64,000 nt of DNA from Litorimonas sp964511495. GTDB lineage: Bacteria > Pseudomonadota > Alphaproteobacteria > Caulobacterales > Maricaulaceae. The stretch is from positions 124,001 through 188,000 of the forward strand of contig CAZEFT010000002.1 in NCBI GenBank assembly GCA_964511495.1, written 5' to 3'. The notes beneath the pieces were generated by a model that saw nothing but the letters and a program-made list of their open reading frames with translations, made no database searches and was not told where the DNA came from. Position 1 is the stretch's first letter. Each line of letters opens with the position of its first letter. The translations under genes and the position numbers were made by a program. Of this stretch, positions 27,159-36,065 are shown piece by piece.

Positions 27159-27887
27159 ATGAGGTTTGAACATTTCGAACAGCTCGACTCGACTCAGGAC
27201 TATGTCAAAGCTCTCACGGTGCAAGGCGATAACGGCCCTCTCTGGGTGCGGGCGGATAAACAAGAACTTGGACGGGGGCGGTTGGGGCGTCCTTGGGTGT
27301 CCAAAAGCGGCAATCTCTACACAAGTGGGTTGTATCCTTGGAACAGCCCGCTCGCCCTCAAGCCTCTTGCGAGTTTTGTCACGGCTCTCGCACTGGCAGA
27401 AACATTGGATCGTTACATTGAACCCACAGATATTCGGTTGAAATGGCCGAATGATGTCTTGGTGCAAGGTGCGAAAATTGCAGGCATATTACTCGAAGGG
27501 GGTGATAATTGGCTCATTATCGGCATCGGACTTAACCTTGAACATCATCCCGATGACTTGGCTTATCCCGCGACACATTTATTGGCACACATTGCCGAAG
27601 ATAAATTGAATAAGGCTGAGCCATTCTATGCGGGACCTGCGCCAATTTTGGCGGAACTGGCGCAAAATATAAGTAAAAAACTGCAAGCCTTGCAAAATGA
27701 GGGTTTTGCTCAATTCCGTGAAGACTGGTTGCGACGTGCCAATCGACAGGGTGAAACAATCCAAGTGCGTTTAGGTAACGAAATCATCAGCGGCATCTTT
27801 GAGGCATTGAGCGAAAATGGAGCGTTGCAGCTTCGTCTTGCCAATGGCAGTCTACGCGAAATTGTAGCGGGCGACGTCCTGCTCTGA
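27159..27887 (+). CDS. birA: Biotin--[acetyl-CoA-carboxylase] ligase, no HTH domain
   Basis: This 242-residue enzyme activates biotin with ATP and attaches it to the carrier protein of acetyl-CoA carboxylase. The biotinyl-AMP loop is 'GRGRLGRPWVS' near residue 38, followed by 'GNLYTS' and 'LKWPNDVLVQGAKIAGILLE', which contains the catalytic Lys. A small C-terminal SH3-like domain ends the protein. It starts directly with the catalytic domain: the helix-turn-helix that makes E. coli BirA a repressor is absent, so it should not regulate biotin genes. It sits after nuoN, as in many alphaproteobacteria, and coaX starts nine bases downstream. Confidence 0.93.
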   Translation: MRFEHFEQLDSTQDYVKALTVQGDNGPLWVRADKQELGRGRLGRPWVSKSGNLYTSGLYPWNSPLALKPLASFVTALALAETLDRYIEPTDIRLKWPNDVLVQGAKIAGILLEGGDNWLIIGIGLNLEHHPDDLAYPATHLLAHIAEDKLNKAEPFYAGPAPILAELAQNISKKLQALQNEGFAQFREDWLRRANRQGETIQVRLGNEIISGIFEALSENGALQLRLANGSLREIVAGDVLL

Positions 27888-27896
27888 GGAGACTTT

Positions 27897-28664
27897 ATGT
27901 TACTGGCCATTGATACAGGGAATACGAATACGCTCTTTGCGATTCACGATGGTTCGGAATGGGTTATAGAATGGCGCATCGCGACCGACCCGACTCGTAC
28001 AGCGGACGAATATGCTGTCTGGTTTCATCAACTTCTTGAGATGCAGGGACTTAATTTTAAATCTATCGAAGCTTGCGTTATTTCAACGGTTGTGCCGCAA
28101 TCTCTCTTTAACGTCAGAAATCTGGCCCGTCGCCACCTGCAAGTTGAGCCAATTATCGTTGGTGATAGTAATGTAGATGTCGGGATTGGCGTGCGTATCG
28201 ATAATCCGGAACAGGTCGGGGCGGATAGGCTGGTCACGGCGCTTGGGGCGGTACAACGTTACAAAGGGCCGCTCATCATTATTGATAGCGGTACGGCAAC
28301 GACATTTGACGTTGTGTCGGAGGATAAATGTTTCGAAGGCGGGATTATTGCGCCTGGTATCAATTTGTCGGTCAGAGCCTTACATGAGGCGGCCGCGCAG
28401 CTCCCGCGTATCGAAATTAAGAAGCCTGATAAGGTTGTGGGGAAGAATACGGTCGCAGCTATGCAATCAGGTGTGTTCTGGGGTTATATAGGATTAATCG
28501 ATGGCCTCGTTGAAAAAATTAAAACCGAAGATGGTCGGGATTTCACAGTATTGGGAACAGGAGGTGTCGCGTCTCTTTTCGAAGGAGCCTCTGCGACTAT
28601 TGACCACTATGACTCGCAACTCACTATTGATGGCCTATATGAGATTTACAAATTAAACCGATAA
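27897..28664 (+). CDS. coaX: Type III pantothenate kinase
   Basis: CoaX phosphorylates pantothenate in the first step of coenzyme A synthesis. Unlike CoaA it is not feedback-inhibited by CoA and belongs to the ASKHA superfamily. At 255 residues it shows the phosphate loop 'DTGNTNTLFAIHDG' at 5-18, the pantothenate-site sequence 'EQVGADRLV' near 104 and 'DSGTATTFDVV' near 130. AGGAG about six bases ahead of ATG 27897 gives a good ribosome site. Its closeness to birA groups two acyl-CoA metabolism genes. Confidence 0.95.
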   Translation: MLLAIDTGNTNTLFAIHDGSEWVIEWRIATDPTRTADEYAVWFHQLLEMQGLNFKSIEACVISTVVPQSLFNVRNLARRHLQVEPIIVGDSNVDVGIGVRIDNPEQVGADRLVTALGAVQRYKGPLIIIDSGTATTFDVVSEDKCFEGGIIAPGINLSVRALHEAAAQLPRIEIKKPDKVVGKNTVAAMQSGVFWGYIGLIDGLVEKIKTEDGRDFTVLGTGGVASLFEGASATIDHYDSQLTIDGLYEIYKLNR

Positions 28665-28711
28665 ACGACTCTCTTCCAGTTCTCGGCGAAGCCGTATTTT
28701 AAAGACAATTT

Positions 28712-30409
28712 ATGACGCAAAATAAAACCAAAAATAATGACGAATTCGTTTTTCTGCCCTTAGGAGGCAGCGGCGAAATCGGCATGAATCTCAATGTTTT
28801 TGGTTTTGGTCCTGAAGGAGACAGGCAGTGGGTTATTGTTGATATTGGTGTGACATTCGGCGGGGCTGATACGCCGGGTGTCGAAATTATCATGCCCGAC
28901 ATTTCATTCTTAGAAGAGCAACGTGGCAATATTTTGGGTATTATCCTGACTCATGCGCATGAAGACCATATGGGTGCCTTGGCTCGGCTCTGGCCTTCTT
29001 TACGCTGTCCTGTTTATGCCACGCCATTCACCATGTATTTGGTCAAAGACCGTCTGTCAGAATTTGGTCTTTTAGAGAGTGTCGACTTACGAGAGGTTCC
29101 TTTGAAAGGTTCATTTAGCCTCGGGCCTTTTGACTTTGACCTCATCACGTTGACACACTCCATCCCTGAACCCAATGCGTTGGCGATTAAAACACCTCTT
29201 GGAACCGTATTGCATACGGGCGACTGGAAAATTGATCCGGCCCCGCAAATTGGTGAAACAGTTGACGAAGCTGCTCTAAGAGCATTGGGCGTTGAAGGTG
29301 TCACAGCGATGATTTGTGATTCAACCAATGTGTTTACACCCGGCGAAGCGGGCTCAGAAGAAGGCGTGCGTGAAGAGCTCACAAAAGTAATTTTTGAATA
29401 TGATGGGAAGGGGGTCGCTGTGGCCTCTTTTGCCTCTAATGTTGCCCGTCTTGAGTCGATTATGTTGGCGGCGCGCGAAAATGACCGCTCTGTCTGTCTT
29501 GTGGGCCGTTCTATGCGGCGTATGGTTGGGGCAGCCAAATCTGTGGGATTACTCGCAAAAACAGGGGAATTGCTCACAGAAAGCGAAGCGCAGGCTCTAC
29601 CGGCCGCTCACGTGCTTTATCTCTGCACAGGTAGTCAAGGAGAGCCACGGGCGGCTTTGTCCCGCATTGCGTCCGGTCAACATCGCAATGTAAAGTTCAA
29701 TGAAGGGGACGTGGTGATTTTCTCATCAAAAATCATTCCCGGAAATGATTTGAACATCTTCGCTCTGCAAAATGCTTTGGCGGATGATGGTGTGCATATC
29801 GTTACGGAGAAAGATCGCCCTATTCATGTCTCGGGGCATCCTTGTCGTGACGAATTATCCCGCATGTATGATTGGGTGAAGCCGGAGATTGCTATTCCCG
29901 TCCATGGCGAGCGACGGCATTTACTGGAACATGCGCGATTGGCACGTTCACTCGGTGTCCCTAAAGCCTATGCGCCTCGCAATGGCGAGATGATTAAAAT
30001 AGCGCCGAAGGGCCCTGAAGTCGTGGATATTACACCATCAGGCCGCCTGCATCAGGATGGACATGCTATTGTGTCGTCTTTGGATGAAGGCCTGCGTCTG
30101 CGCCGTAAAATGGCTTATGCGGGGCATGTCTCCGTCAGTTTGGTTGTTGATCAACGCGGGAAAATTATCAGTGGTCCTGAACCCCGCATCAGCGGTTTTC
30201 CCGAAGGCAAGCGCGGCGAAATTCTGGATGTGCTGTTGGATGTCGTCGAAGATACCGCCTCCGAAGCTTATGACACATTGTCTCAAAAGGCGCGGAAAGA
30301 AGAGGATTTAATCGAAGATAGGTTAAAAGCACGGATTAAACGTCGTGTACGAGAAATGACGGATAAACGTACAATTGTCGAAGTCATAGCGCATAAGGTG
30401 AAAACATGA
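28712..30409 (+). CDS. rnj: Ribonuclease J
   Basis: RNase J is a metallo-beta-lactamase/beta-CASP nuclease with 5'-3' exonuclease and endonuclease activity, acting in mRNA decay and rRNA maturation. The 565-residue protein shows the zinc motif HAHEDH at 81-86, 'LHTGDWKID' with the bridging Asp, beta-CASP sequences ('LCTGSQGEPRAALSRIASG') and 'VSGHP' with 'IPVHGE' toward the C-terminus. The tail contains the short dimerisation region. ATG 28712 begins a charged N-terminus usual in alphaproteobacteria. Its stop overlaps the mce start by four bases (ATGA). Confidence 0.95.
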   Translation: MTQNKTKNNDEFVFLPLGGSGEIGMNLNVFGFGPEGDRQWVIVDIGVTFGGADTPGVEIIMPDISFLEEQRGNILGIILTHAHEDHMGALARLWPSLRCPVYATPFTMYLVKDRLSEFGLLESVDLREVPLKGSFSLGPFDFDLITLTHSIPEPNALAIKTPLGTVLHTGDWKIDPAPQIGETVDEAALRALGVEGVTAMICDSTNVFTPGEAGSEEGVREELTKVIFEYDGKGVAVASFASNVARLESIMLAARENDRSVCLVGRSMRRMVGAAKSVGLLAKTGELLTESEAQALPAAHVLYLCTGSQGEPRAALSRIASGQHRNVKFNEGDVVIFSSKIIPGNDLNIFALQNALADDGVHIVTEKDRPIHVSGHPCRDELSRMYDWVKPEIAIPVHGERRHLLEHARLARSLGVPKAYAPRNGEMIKIAPKGPEVVDITPSGRLHQDGHAIVSSLDEGLRLRRKMAYAGHVSVSLVVDQRGKIISGPEPRISGFPEGKRGEILDVLLDVVEDTASEAYDTLSQKARKEEDLIEDRLKARIKRRVREMTDKRTIVEVIAHKVKT

Positions 30410-30837
30410 TTGGTTCATTAAACCATGTGGGTATTGCCGTTCCGGATATTGATAAGGCTCTGACCTTTTATCGCGATGTTTTGGGCGCAACAGATTGTAC
30501 GGAGCCAAAAATACTGGCGCCGCAAGGCGTAACCTATGCTTTCGTCAATTTGCCGAGCGGGCAGGTCGAACTCATTGAGCCTTATGGTGACAAGTCTCCC
30601 ATTATTCGCTTCTTGGAGAAAAACCCCAAAGGGGGGCAGCACCATATCTGTTTCGAAGTCGAAGATATTTATGCCGCTAAGGCTCTTATGGAAGAGCGCG
30701 GTATGCGTGTCTTGGGCGAGCCTCGAATTGGAGCACATGGGACGCCCGTGGTCTTTCTTCACCCTGGTGACTCAGGCGGCGTTTTGATTGAACTCATGGA
30801 AAGTCATCCCTCTGAGCGTTGTGAAGGAGATCACTAA
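30406..30837 (+). CDS. mce: Methylmalonyl-CoA epimerase
   Basis: This 143-residue VOC-fold enzyme interconverts the (2R) and (2S) forms of methylmalonyl-CoA, linking propionyl-CoA carboxylase to methylmalonyl-CoA mutase. Metal ligands are visible as His7 in 'LNHVGIAV', the His pair in 'GGQHHICFEV' and Glu in 'GGVLIELME'. 'IEPYGDKSPIIRFLEKNPKGG' places the substrate loop as in characterised epimerases. It is translationally coupled to rnj. The mutase and carboxylase genes are not in the window. Confidence 0.93.
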   Translation: MIGSLNHVGIAVPDIDKALTFYRDVLGATDCTEPKILAPQGVTYAFVNLPSGQVELIEPYGDKSPIIRFLEKNPKGGQHHICFEVEDIYAAKALMEERGMRVLGEPRIGAHGTPVVFLHPGDSGGVLIELMESHPSERCEGDH

Positions 30838-30838
30838 A

Positions 30839-31105
30839 ATGAACCCGTTCTCCATGTTTGTTGTTTTTTTGATTATCTGGTGGACGGTATTGTTCGCTGT
30901 CTTGCCTCTGGGGGTGAAGGGGCAGGCGGAAGCCGATGATATTTTGGAAGGTTCTGAACCCGGCGCCCCTGTAGATAGTAACATTAAAGGGAAGTTTATT
31001 CTGACGACCAAAATTGCGGTTGTAATCTGGGTATTGGTGTGTGCTCTTATCATGTCAGGTTGGGTGAATTGGGAAATGTTCGGTGATTGGTTTAACCGCC
31101 GTTAG
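30839..31105 (+). CDS. DUF1467-type small membrane protein
   Basis: This 88-residue protein has two membrane helices (about 4-24 and 59-79) joined by a hydrophilic loop with 'GVKGQAEADDILEGSEPGAP'. That arrangement and its position after mce and before proS fit the uncharacterised DUF1467 family of alphaproteobacteria. The frame opens upstream at 30788, but ATG 30839 has AAGGAG about ten bases before it and lies one base after the mce stop, so I choose it. No function is known. Confidence 0.85.
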   Translation: MNPFSMFVVFLIIWWTVLFAVLPLGVKGQAEADDILEGSEPGAPVDSNIKGKFILTTKIAVVIWVLVCALIMSGWVNWEMFGDWFNRR

Positions 31106-31119
31106 CCGCGTTATTTTTT
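31094..31119 (+). terminator. Weak Rho-independent terminator after the DUF1467 gene
   Basis: AACCGC (31094-31099) can pair with GCGTT (31108-31112) with one bulge, and six T follow at 31114-31119. The stem is short and overlaps the stop codon, so termination may be partial. It is the only such signal between nuoA and proS that I can see. Confidence 0.25.
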
Positions 31120-31196
31120 GGTCACTTTGAGAGGCTTAGGCTTGTTGCCAAAGGCAGTTCAGGTTAAGCGAAATTAGGTTTAAAGCGGATTTCTTC

Positions 31197-32525
31197 ATGC
31201 GGCTCTCACAATATTTTCTTCCAGTCTTGAAAGAGACCCCGGCAGAGGCGACGATTGTTTCGCATCAGTTAATGCTCCGTGCGGGTATGATTAAGCAAAA
31301 CAGTGCAGGCATTTACTCTTGGCTGCCACTGGGCTTGAAAGTTTTGCGTAAGATCGAAGCAATTGTCAGAGATGAGCAGAATAAGGCCGGCGCAGTTGAG
31401 ATGTTGATGCCCACTATTCAAAGCGCAGACCTTTGGAAGGAAACCGGCCGTTACGATGCTTATGGCCCTGAAATGCTCCGTATCCAAGACAGGCATGAAC
31501 GTGACATGCTTTACGGTCCTACAAATGAAGATATGATTACGGATATTTTTCGTAGTTATGTGAGGTCTTACAAAGACTTACCGCAGCTTCTTTATCATAT
31601 TCAATGGAAATTCAGAGATGAACGCCGCCCTCGCTTTGGCGTGATGCGCGGTCGTGAATTCCTCATGAAAGACACATATAGTTTTGACCTTGATGAGGAT
31701 AAGGCCCGTCTCTCATACTATAAAATGTTTGTGGCGTATCTGAATACGTTCTCCCGTATGGGTATAAAGGCTATTCCGGTTAAAGCGGATCCGGGCCCAA
31801 TCGGTGGTGATCTGACACATGAGTTCGTTATTCTCGCTGAAACAGGGGAGAGTGAGGTCTTTTGCCATAAAGATCTCTTGGATATGGAACCACCCGGCAA
31901 CGTCGATTTTGATGCTGACCTCTCCGAACATGTCGATAAACGTCGGGCCCTCTATGCGGCGACAGATGAAACCCATGACGCAGAGGCTTTCGACGCTATC
32001 CCAAAAGATAAGCAAATGACCGCTCGCGGCATTGAGGTCGGGCATATTTTCTATTTCGGTGACAAATATACAGCGCCTATGGGTGCAAAAGTGATGGGGC
32101 CAGATGGCAAGGAACACGTCGTTCAGGGTGGATCATATGGTATAGGCGTCTCTCGCTTGGTGGGAGCAATTATTGAAGCCAGCCATGATGAAAATGGCTG
32201 TATCTGGCCGAAATCTGTCGCACCATTTGGCGTTGGACTCATTAACCTGAAAGCGGGGGATGACGAAGCTGATAAAGCCTGCGAAGAGTTATATGTTGCG
32301 CTTCAAGAGGCTGGCTGCGACCCGCTTTATGACGACACGAAAGATCGGGGTGGGGTGAAGTTCGGGCGCATGGATTTGATTGGTTTGCCTTATCAAGTCA
32401 CGGTCGGACCCCGTGGGTTGAAGAACGGTGTTGTCGAAGTGAAAATTCGGGCAAGCGGTGAGAAGAAAGAACTCTCTCCGGCGGCTGCTTTGGTTTTCCT
32501 ACAAACTGAATTTGCGGATGTCTAA
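31197..32525 (+). CDS. proS: Prolyl-tRNA synthetase, short alphaproteobacterial form
   Basis: ProS charges tRNA-Pro. It is a class II synthetase of 442 residues; the E. coli enzyme is about 570 because it carries an editing insertion between motifs 2 and 3, missing here. Motif 2 lies in 'KFRDERRPRFGVMRGREFLM' around residues 137-156, motif 3 in 'GSYGIGVSRLVGAIIEASH', and the anticodon-binding domain occupies the last 90 residues. The lack of the editing insert is usual in this class, where free-standing deacylases take over. A 91-base spacer precedes it. Confidence 0.96.
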   Translation: MRLSQYFLPVLKETPAEATIVSHQLMLRAGMIKQNSAGIYSWLPLGLKVLRKIEAIVRDEQNKAGAVEMLMPTIQSADLWKETGRYDAYGPEMLRIQDRHERDMLYGPTNEDMITDIFRSYVRSYKDLPQLLYHIQWKFRDERRPRFGVMRGREFLMKDTYSFDLDEDKARLSYYKMFVAYLNTFSRMGIKAIPVKADPGPIGGDLTHEFVILAETGESEVFCHKDLLDMEPPGNVDFDADLSEHVDKRRALYAATDETHDAEAFDAIPKDKQMTARGIEVGHIFYFGDKYTAPMGAKVMGPDGKEHVVQGGSYGIGVSRLVGAIIEASHDENGCIWPKSVAPFGVGLINLKAGDDEADKACEELYVALQEAGCDPLYDDTKDRGGVKFGRMDLIGLPYQVTVGPRGLKNGVVEVKIRASGEKKELSPAAALVFLQTEFADV

Positions 32526-32531
32526 AGGCAT

Positions 32532-33839
32532 ATGAGCGAGGCTTTAAACATCCGGCAGAATAAACCTTTCGGTAAAATCGAACGTCGCATCTCTATGCGA
32601 TATTTGCGGGCGAAGAAAACGCAGGGCGGTGTCGGCCTCATTGCCGCCATATCTTTTACTTGTATCATGTTGGCCATTGCCGCGATGATTATCATCATGT
32701 CGATTATGAACGGATTTCGGGATGATATGATCCGTCTGACAATCGGCAGTGAAGGTCATGTCTATGTACGCAGCGCGGCTGCGGAACTGACGGATGAACG
32801 TATGAAAGCCATGGAGCAGCGCTTAGCTGCCGTTGATGGGGTTGAGGAGGCGTTCCAATTTTCAGAAAACCAGACGGGATTATCCGCTAATAATTCTTTT
32901 GGTTTTGGACAAGTCATCGGTATTCGTCCTGATAATCTCCGAAGCTTTGATATGATTTCGCAATCAATTTTGGTCGGTAGTTTGGACAAATTCGGTCAAG
33001 GGCAAGGTGCGGAACACGAAGTGGCGATGGGCGTGCGTCTGGCGCAGTCTCTTGGGCTCCAACTCGGCGATAGGGTCACAGTTTACTCTCCAAGAACCCG
33101 AAAAACGGCTTTTGGCCCTCCGCAACCGATACGCAAAAACTACACGGTCGGGGCAATTTTCGAAATTGGGCTGCTGATTCCCGACTCGACCTATATTTAT
33201 ATGGATTTAGATCAGGCCAACTTACTCTTCAGTGACGGCAAGGCGACAGGCGAAATTCAACTCCGCCTTGATAATGTTGATTTGATCAGCAAGCTAAGAA
33301 AACCCATAGGGGACGCTGCCGCTGAGCCCGTTTTCCTCAGTACATGGAAGGACAGGCCGCGTAATGCAGCGACAGCTACGGCTTTGCGCACAGAACAAAT
33401 TGCCATGCGGTTTATATTTATGATTGTTGTGATTATCGCGGCGTTTCCTGTCTTGGCGTCGATGATTATGCTCGTCAAAAATAAATCAAAAGACATCGCA
33501 ATTTTACGCACCATTGGCGCATCACGTAGCGCAATTTTGCGAATTTTCCTGATGTCAGGTGCAATGATTGGCATTTTAGGTACGTTAGCCGGTTTGGTCT
33601 TAGGGGTGCTCTTCTGTCTCAATATCGGGGCCGTGCAGACTTCCATTGAATTTGTTTGCCAATGCGAACTTTTCCCGGCTGAGGTCTATCAGCTCTCGGG
33701 CGGCATTCCGGCGAAAATCGTCTGGAGCGAGGTTTTTGGGGTCGCATTCTGGGGCTTTTTGATTTCTGCAGCAGCGACATTCCTACCGGCTTTGAATGCT
33801 TCCAAAGTCGATCCTGTCGATGCGCTGAGATATGAATAG
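32532..33839 (+). CDS. lolC: Lipoprotein-releasing ABC transporter permease LolC/E
   Basis: This 435-residue permease releases outer-membrane lipoproteins from the inner membrane to the carrier LolA. The first membrane helix is at about 35-60 ('LIAAISFTCIMLAIAAMIII'). A MacB-like periplasmic domain follows (65-290), then three helices and the coupling sequence 'KNKSKDIAILRTIGASRSAIL' on the cytoplasmic side. Only one permease gene accompanies lolD, so the complex probably contains two copies of it, rather than one LolC and one LolE as in E. coli. It starts six bases after proS and lolD begins eight bases after it. Confidence 0.93.
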   Translation: MSEALNIRQNKPFGKIERRISMRYLRAKKTQGGVGLIAAISFTCIMLAIAAMIIIMSIMNGFRDDMIRLTIGSEGHVYVRSAAAELTDERMKAMEQRLAAVDGVEEAFQFSENQTGLSANNSFGFGQVIGIRPDNLRSFDMISQSILVGSLDKFGQGQGAEHEVAMGVRLAQSLGLQLGDRVTVYSPRTRKTAFGPPQPIRKNYTVGAIFEIGLLIPDSTYIYMDLDQANLLFSDGKATGEIQLRLDNVDLISKLRKPIGDAAAEPVFLSTWKDRPRNAATATALRTEQIAMRFIFMIVVIIAAFPVLASMIMLVKNKSKDIAILRTIGASRSAILRIFLMSGAMIGILGTLAGLVLGVLFCLNIGAVQTSIEFVCQCELFPAEVYQLSGGIPAKIVWSEVFGVAFWGFLISAAATFLPALNASKVDPVDALRYE

Positions 33840-33847
33840 GGGATAAG

Positions 33848-34549
33848 ATGCAAGGCGTAAGACCCATATTATCCGTCCGGAATTTACACCGTTCTTATCG
33901 TTCAGGTCCGAAAACGCTGACGGTATTGGCGGGAGCGGATATTGATATTTTTCCCGGTGAAATGGTCGGATTAATCGGCCCGTCAGGGTCAGGGAAATCA
34001 ACTTTGCTTCATGCGGCAGGTTTGCTCGAAAAGCCCAATGCCGGAGAGGTTTATATTAATGGCCGTGAGTGTTTGAAACTCCTCGATGATCAACGCACGG
34101 CTATTCGGCGCGAAACGATCGGCGTTGTTTATCAATTTCATCATTTGCAAAAAGAGTTTTCGGCCGAAGAAAATGTCGTAATTCCGCAGATGATTGCAGG
34201 TCATACAGAAAAATCCGCCAAAATAGAGTCACAGCGACTGTTGACCGTGATGGGACTAAAAGAGCGAATGCACCACAAACCGTCTGAGATGTCAGGTGGT
34301 GAGCAGCAACGCGTTGCGATCGCACGTGCGCTGGCCAATAAGCCGCAAATTCTTTTGGCGGATGAACCGACAGGGAATTTAGACCCTGCGACCTCCGCCT
34401 CAGTTTTTCAAAGTCTATTCGATTTAACCCGCATGGAAGGCGTCTCGGCCTTGGTCGCAACGCATAATATGGAACTAACAAACTATATGGATCGCGTCTT
34501 TACTGTGCGAGATGGTTTGGTTGTGCCTTTGAAAGTCCCTGCGCGTTAA
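33848..34549 (+). CDS. lolD: Lipoprotein-releasing system ATP-binding protein LolD
   Basis: LolD (233 residues) powers lipoprotein release by the adjacent permease. Walker A is GPSGSGKST at 44-52, the ABC signature 'MSGGEQQRVAIARAL' is near 154, and Walker B with the catalytic Glu is 'ILLADEPTGNLDP' near 175. The LolD-type 'YQFHHLQKEFSAEENV' Q-loop is at about 95-110, distinguishing it from generic MacB ATPases. Its TAA overlaps the stop codon of the convergent permease by four bases. Confidence 0.95.
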   Translation: MQGVRPILSVRNLHRSYRSGPKTLTVLAGADIDIFPGEMVGLIGPSGSGKSTLLHAAGLLEKPNAGEVYINGRECLKLLDDQRTAIRRETIGVVYQFHHLQKEFSAEENVVIPQMIAGHTEKSAKIESQRLLTVMGLKERMHHKPSEMSGGEQQRVAIARALANKPQILLADEPTGNLDPATSASVFQSLFDLTRMEGVSALVATHNMELTNYMDRVFTVRDGLVVPLKVPAR

Positions 34550-35862
34550 GCTTTATCATTATTGCGCGTCACCGCATAAACCGCGAGACCCACGAGAATA
34601 ACACTCAGACCAACTAAAGCGGTCTTGGGGTTGTCTTGAATGACGTATATCAGCGTGACACCTGTGATAAGCAAATAAACAATCGGCGTGAACGGGAAAG
34701 CGAAAGCTTTATAGGATGTATCACGTGATGCGTTACGTCTTCGAAGTATGAACAGCCCGAGGACTGTCATAAAACTACTTAAAGCCAGCATTGATCCTGC
34801 GAAAATGATAATCGTTTTGAAGCTTGAAGTCAGAATGAAAATGATAGCGATCATCGATTGAAAGATAATTGCAATGTAAGGCAAGCCGGAGTCATTGGTT
34901 TTGGAAAACCAGCTAAAGGTTCTGATATCTTCACCCAAGACTTGAAGGGCGCGTGGCCCGGAAATGGTCATGGCACTGACAGAAGAAATAAGTAAAAGCG
35001 AAAGCATAGCCCCGGCGATTTTCGCGCCATTCTCGCCAAAAATGCTTTGCGCCGCAATATAACCGATTTCTACTTCTCCCTTCATAGCCTCCATGGGGGC
35101 GGCATAAAGAAAGGCAGCATTAAGCAGGAGGTAGAGCACCATTACAATGGCTGTGCCGGCCATAAGTATTTTTGGAAGAGAGGTTTGGGGGGTGTCTAAT
35201 TCACCGATGATGTAAGTCGCGGCATTCCACCCTGTATAAGCATAAGAGACATAGATGAGGGCCACCGCAAAAGGCGCACTGAAAATAATGCTGAAATCAC
35301 CGGGTTGAGGCAGAAGGGAAATTTGTTGAGGGGCGGGTGTGATAGTGAAGGCGGCGGCACAAAAACCGATAATCAATATGATTTTGATGAGCGTGAAAAC
35401 ATTTTGCAAACCCGCGCTTAAATTCCGCGTCAAGCTATGCGTGATGGCGAGGAAAAGGACGAGGCTGACGGCGACAGTCTTTTCTACCGCATTTGACCAT
35501 TCCCCCGGTAGGGCGGCATCACTATATTTGGCAAAGGCCAAAGCGACGGCAGCAATGGGTGCGGCGAATCCAATTGTTGCGCTCACCCAACCCGACACAA
35601 AGCCTAATGAGGGATGATAGAGCTTGCCGAGAAAGTTATATTCTCCGCCTGAACGGGGAAGGGCTGCCCCTAGTTCGGCATAGCTCACCGCACCGCAAAA
35701 GGCTGCAATACCGCCTATTACCCAAAGCATGAGGAGGGCGAATACAGAGTTAATATCAGCCAGTTGAAATCCAAGGCTCGTAAAAACCCCCATGCCGACC
35801 ATATTGGCAATAATGATTGAAGTGGCCGTTCGGGCCGTAAATGTCTGGTTCTTCTGGCGCAT
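34546..35862 (-). CDS. APC-superfamily amino acid permease
   Basis: This 438-residue transporter has about twelve hydrophobic helices. The first is the unwound substrate helix typical of the APC fold ('ATSIIIANMVGMGVFTSLGF'; the family motif is GxGIF or a close variant). 'SYAELGAALPRSGGEYNFLG' near residues 60-79 is the well-known second signature. The substrate cannot be told from sequence. It is the only minus-strand gene between nuoA and lpxB, placed between lolD and dnaE. A perfect hairpin GCGCC-TAC-GGCGC (35876-35888) lies in its leader, just ahead of the start. Confidence 0.85.
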   Translation of the reverse strand: MRQKNQTFTARTATSIIIANMVGMGVFTSLGFQLADINSVFALLMLWVIGGIAAFCGAVSYAELGAALPRSGGEYNFLGKLYHPSLGFVSGWVSATIGFAAPIAAVALAFAKYSDAALPGEWSNAVEKTVAVSLVLFLAITHSLTRNLSAGLQNVFTLIKIILIIGFCAAAFTITPAPQQISLLPQPGDFSIIFSAPFAVALIYVSYAYTGWNAATYIIGELDTPQTSLPKILMAGTAIVMVLYLLLNAAFLYAAPMEAMKGEVEIGYIAAQSIFGENGAKIAGAMLSLLLISSVSAMTISGPRALQVLGEDIRTFSWFSKTNDSGLPYIAIIFQSMIAIIFILTSSFKTIIIFAGSMLALSSFMTVLGLFILRRRNASRDTSYKAFAFPFTPIVYLLITGVTLIYVIQDNPKTALVGLSVILVGLAVYAVTRNNDKA

Positions 35863-35976
35863 GAATATGCTTTGCGCGCCTACGGCGCAGAGTGCAATGG
35901 TCTTGTTAACGGCGAGCTATTCTATGACAAATTTTGGGTTTGTCTCTGAATAAAAAGGGCAAGTTATCCCCATATT

Positions 35977-35991
35977 GTTCTTTCTTTGTTC
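35977..35991. promoter_or_regulatory. LexA (SOS) box 1 upstream of the micro-ORF/dnaE
   Basis: GTTCTTTCTTTGTTC is a perfect match to the alphaproteobacterial LexA operator GTTC-N7-GTTC. It lies 89 bases before the micro-ORF start at 36066, upstream of the promoter hexamers, and 115 bases from the divergent permease start. Confidence 0.75.
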
Positions 35992-36001
35992 CAAAAACTT
36001 A

Positions 36002-36029
36002 TTGACAGTCTTGATTTGAGGTGTAGAAC
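36002..36029 (+). promoter_or_regulatory. SOS promoter of the micro-ORF (and perhaps dnaE)
   Basis: A perfect -35 TTGACA (36002-36007) is followed after 16 bases by TAGAAC (36024-36029), which runs into LexA box 2. The lexA promoter in this window has exactly the same TTGACA-N16-TAGAAC layout, with the -10 buried in the operator, supporting both assignments. Confidence 0.6.
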
Positions 36030-36040
36030 AAATATAGAAC
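36026..36040. promoter_or_regulatory. LexA (SOS) box 2 overlapping the -10
   Basis: GAACAAATATAGAAC is a perfect GAAC-N7-GAAC operator in the reverse orientation. It covers the -10 hexamer at 36024-36029, so bound LexA would block RNA polymerase. Two perfect boxes 34 bases apart are strong evidence of SOS control. Confidence 0.85.
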
Positions 36041-36065
36041 ATAAACGTATTTATTGGGGATAATC

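Noticed and set aside
35876..35888. GCGCC-TAC-GGCGC hairpin in the permease leader as a terminator
   Set aside because: No U-tract on either strand; it is too short to act alone and may be chance.
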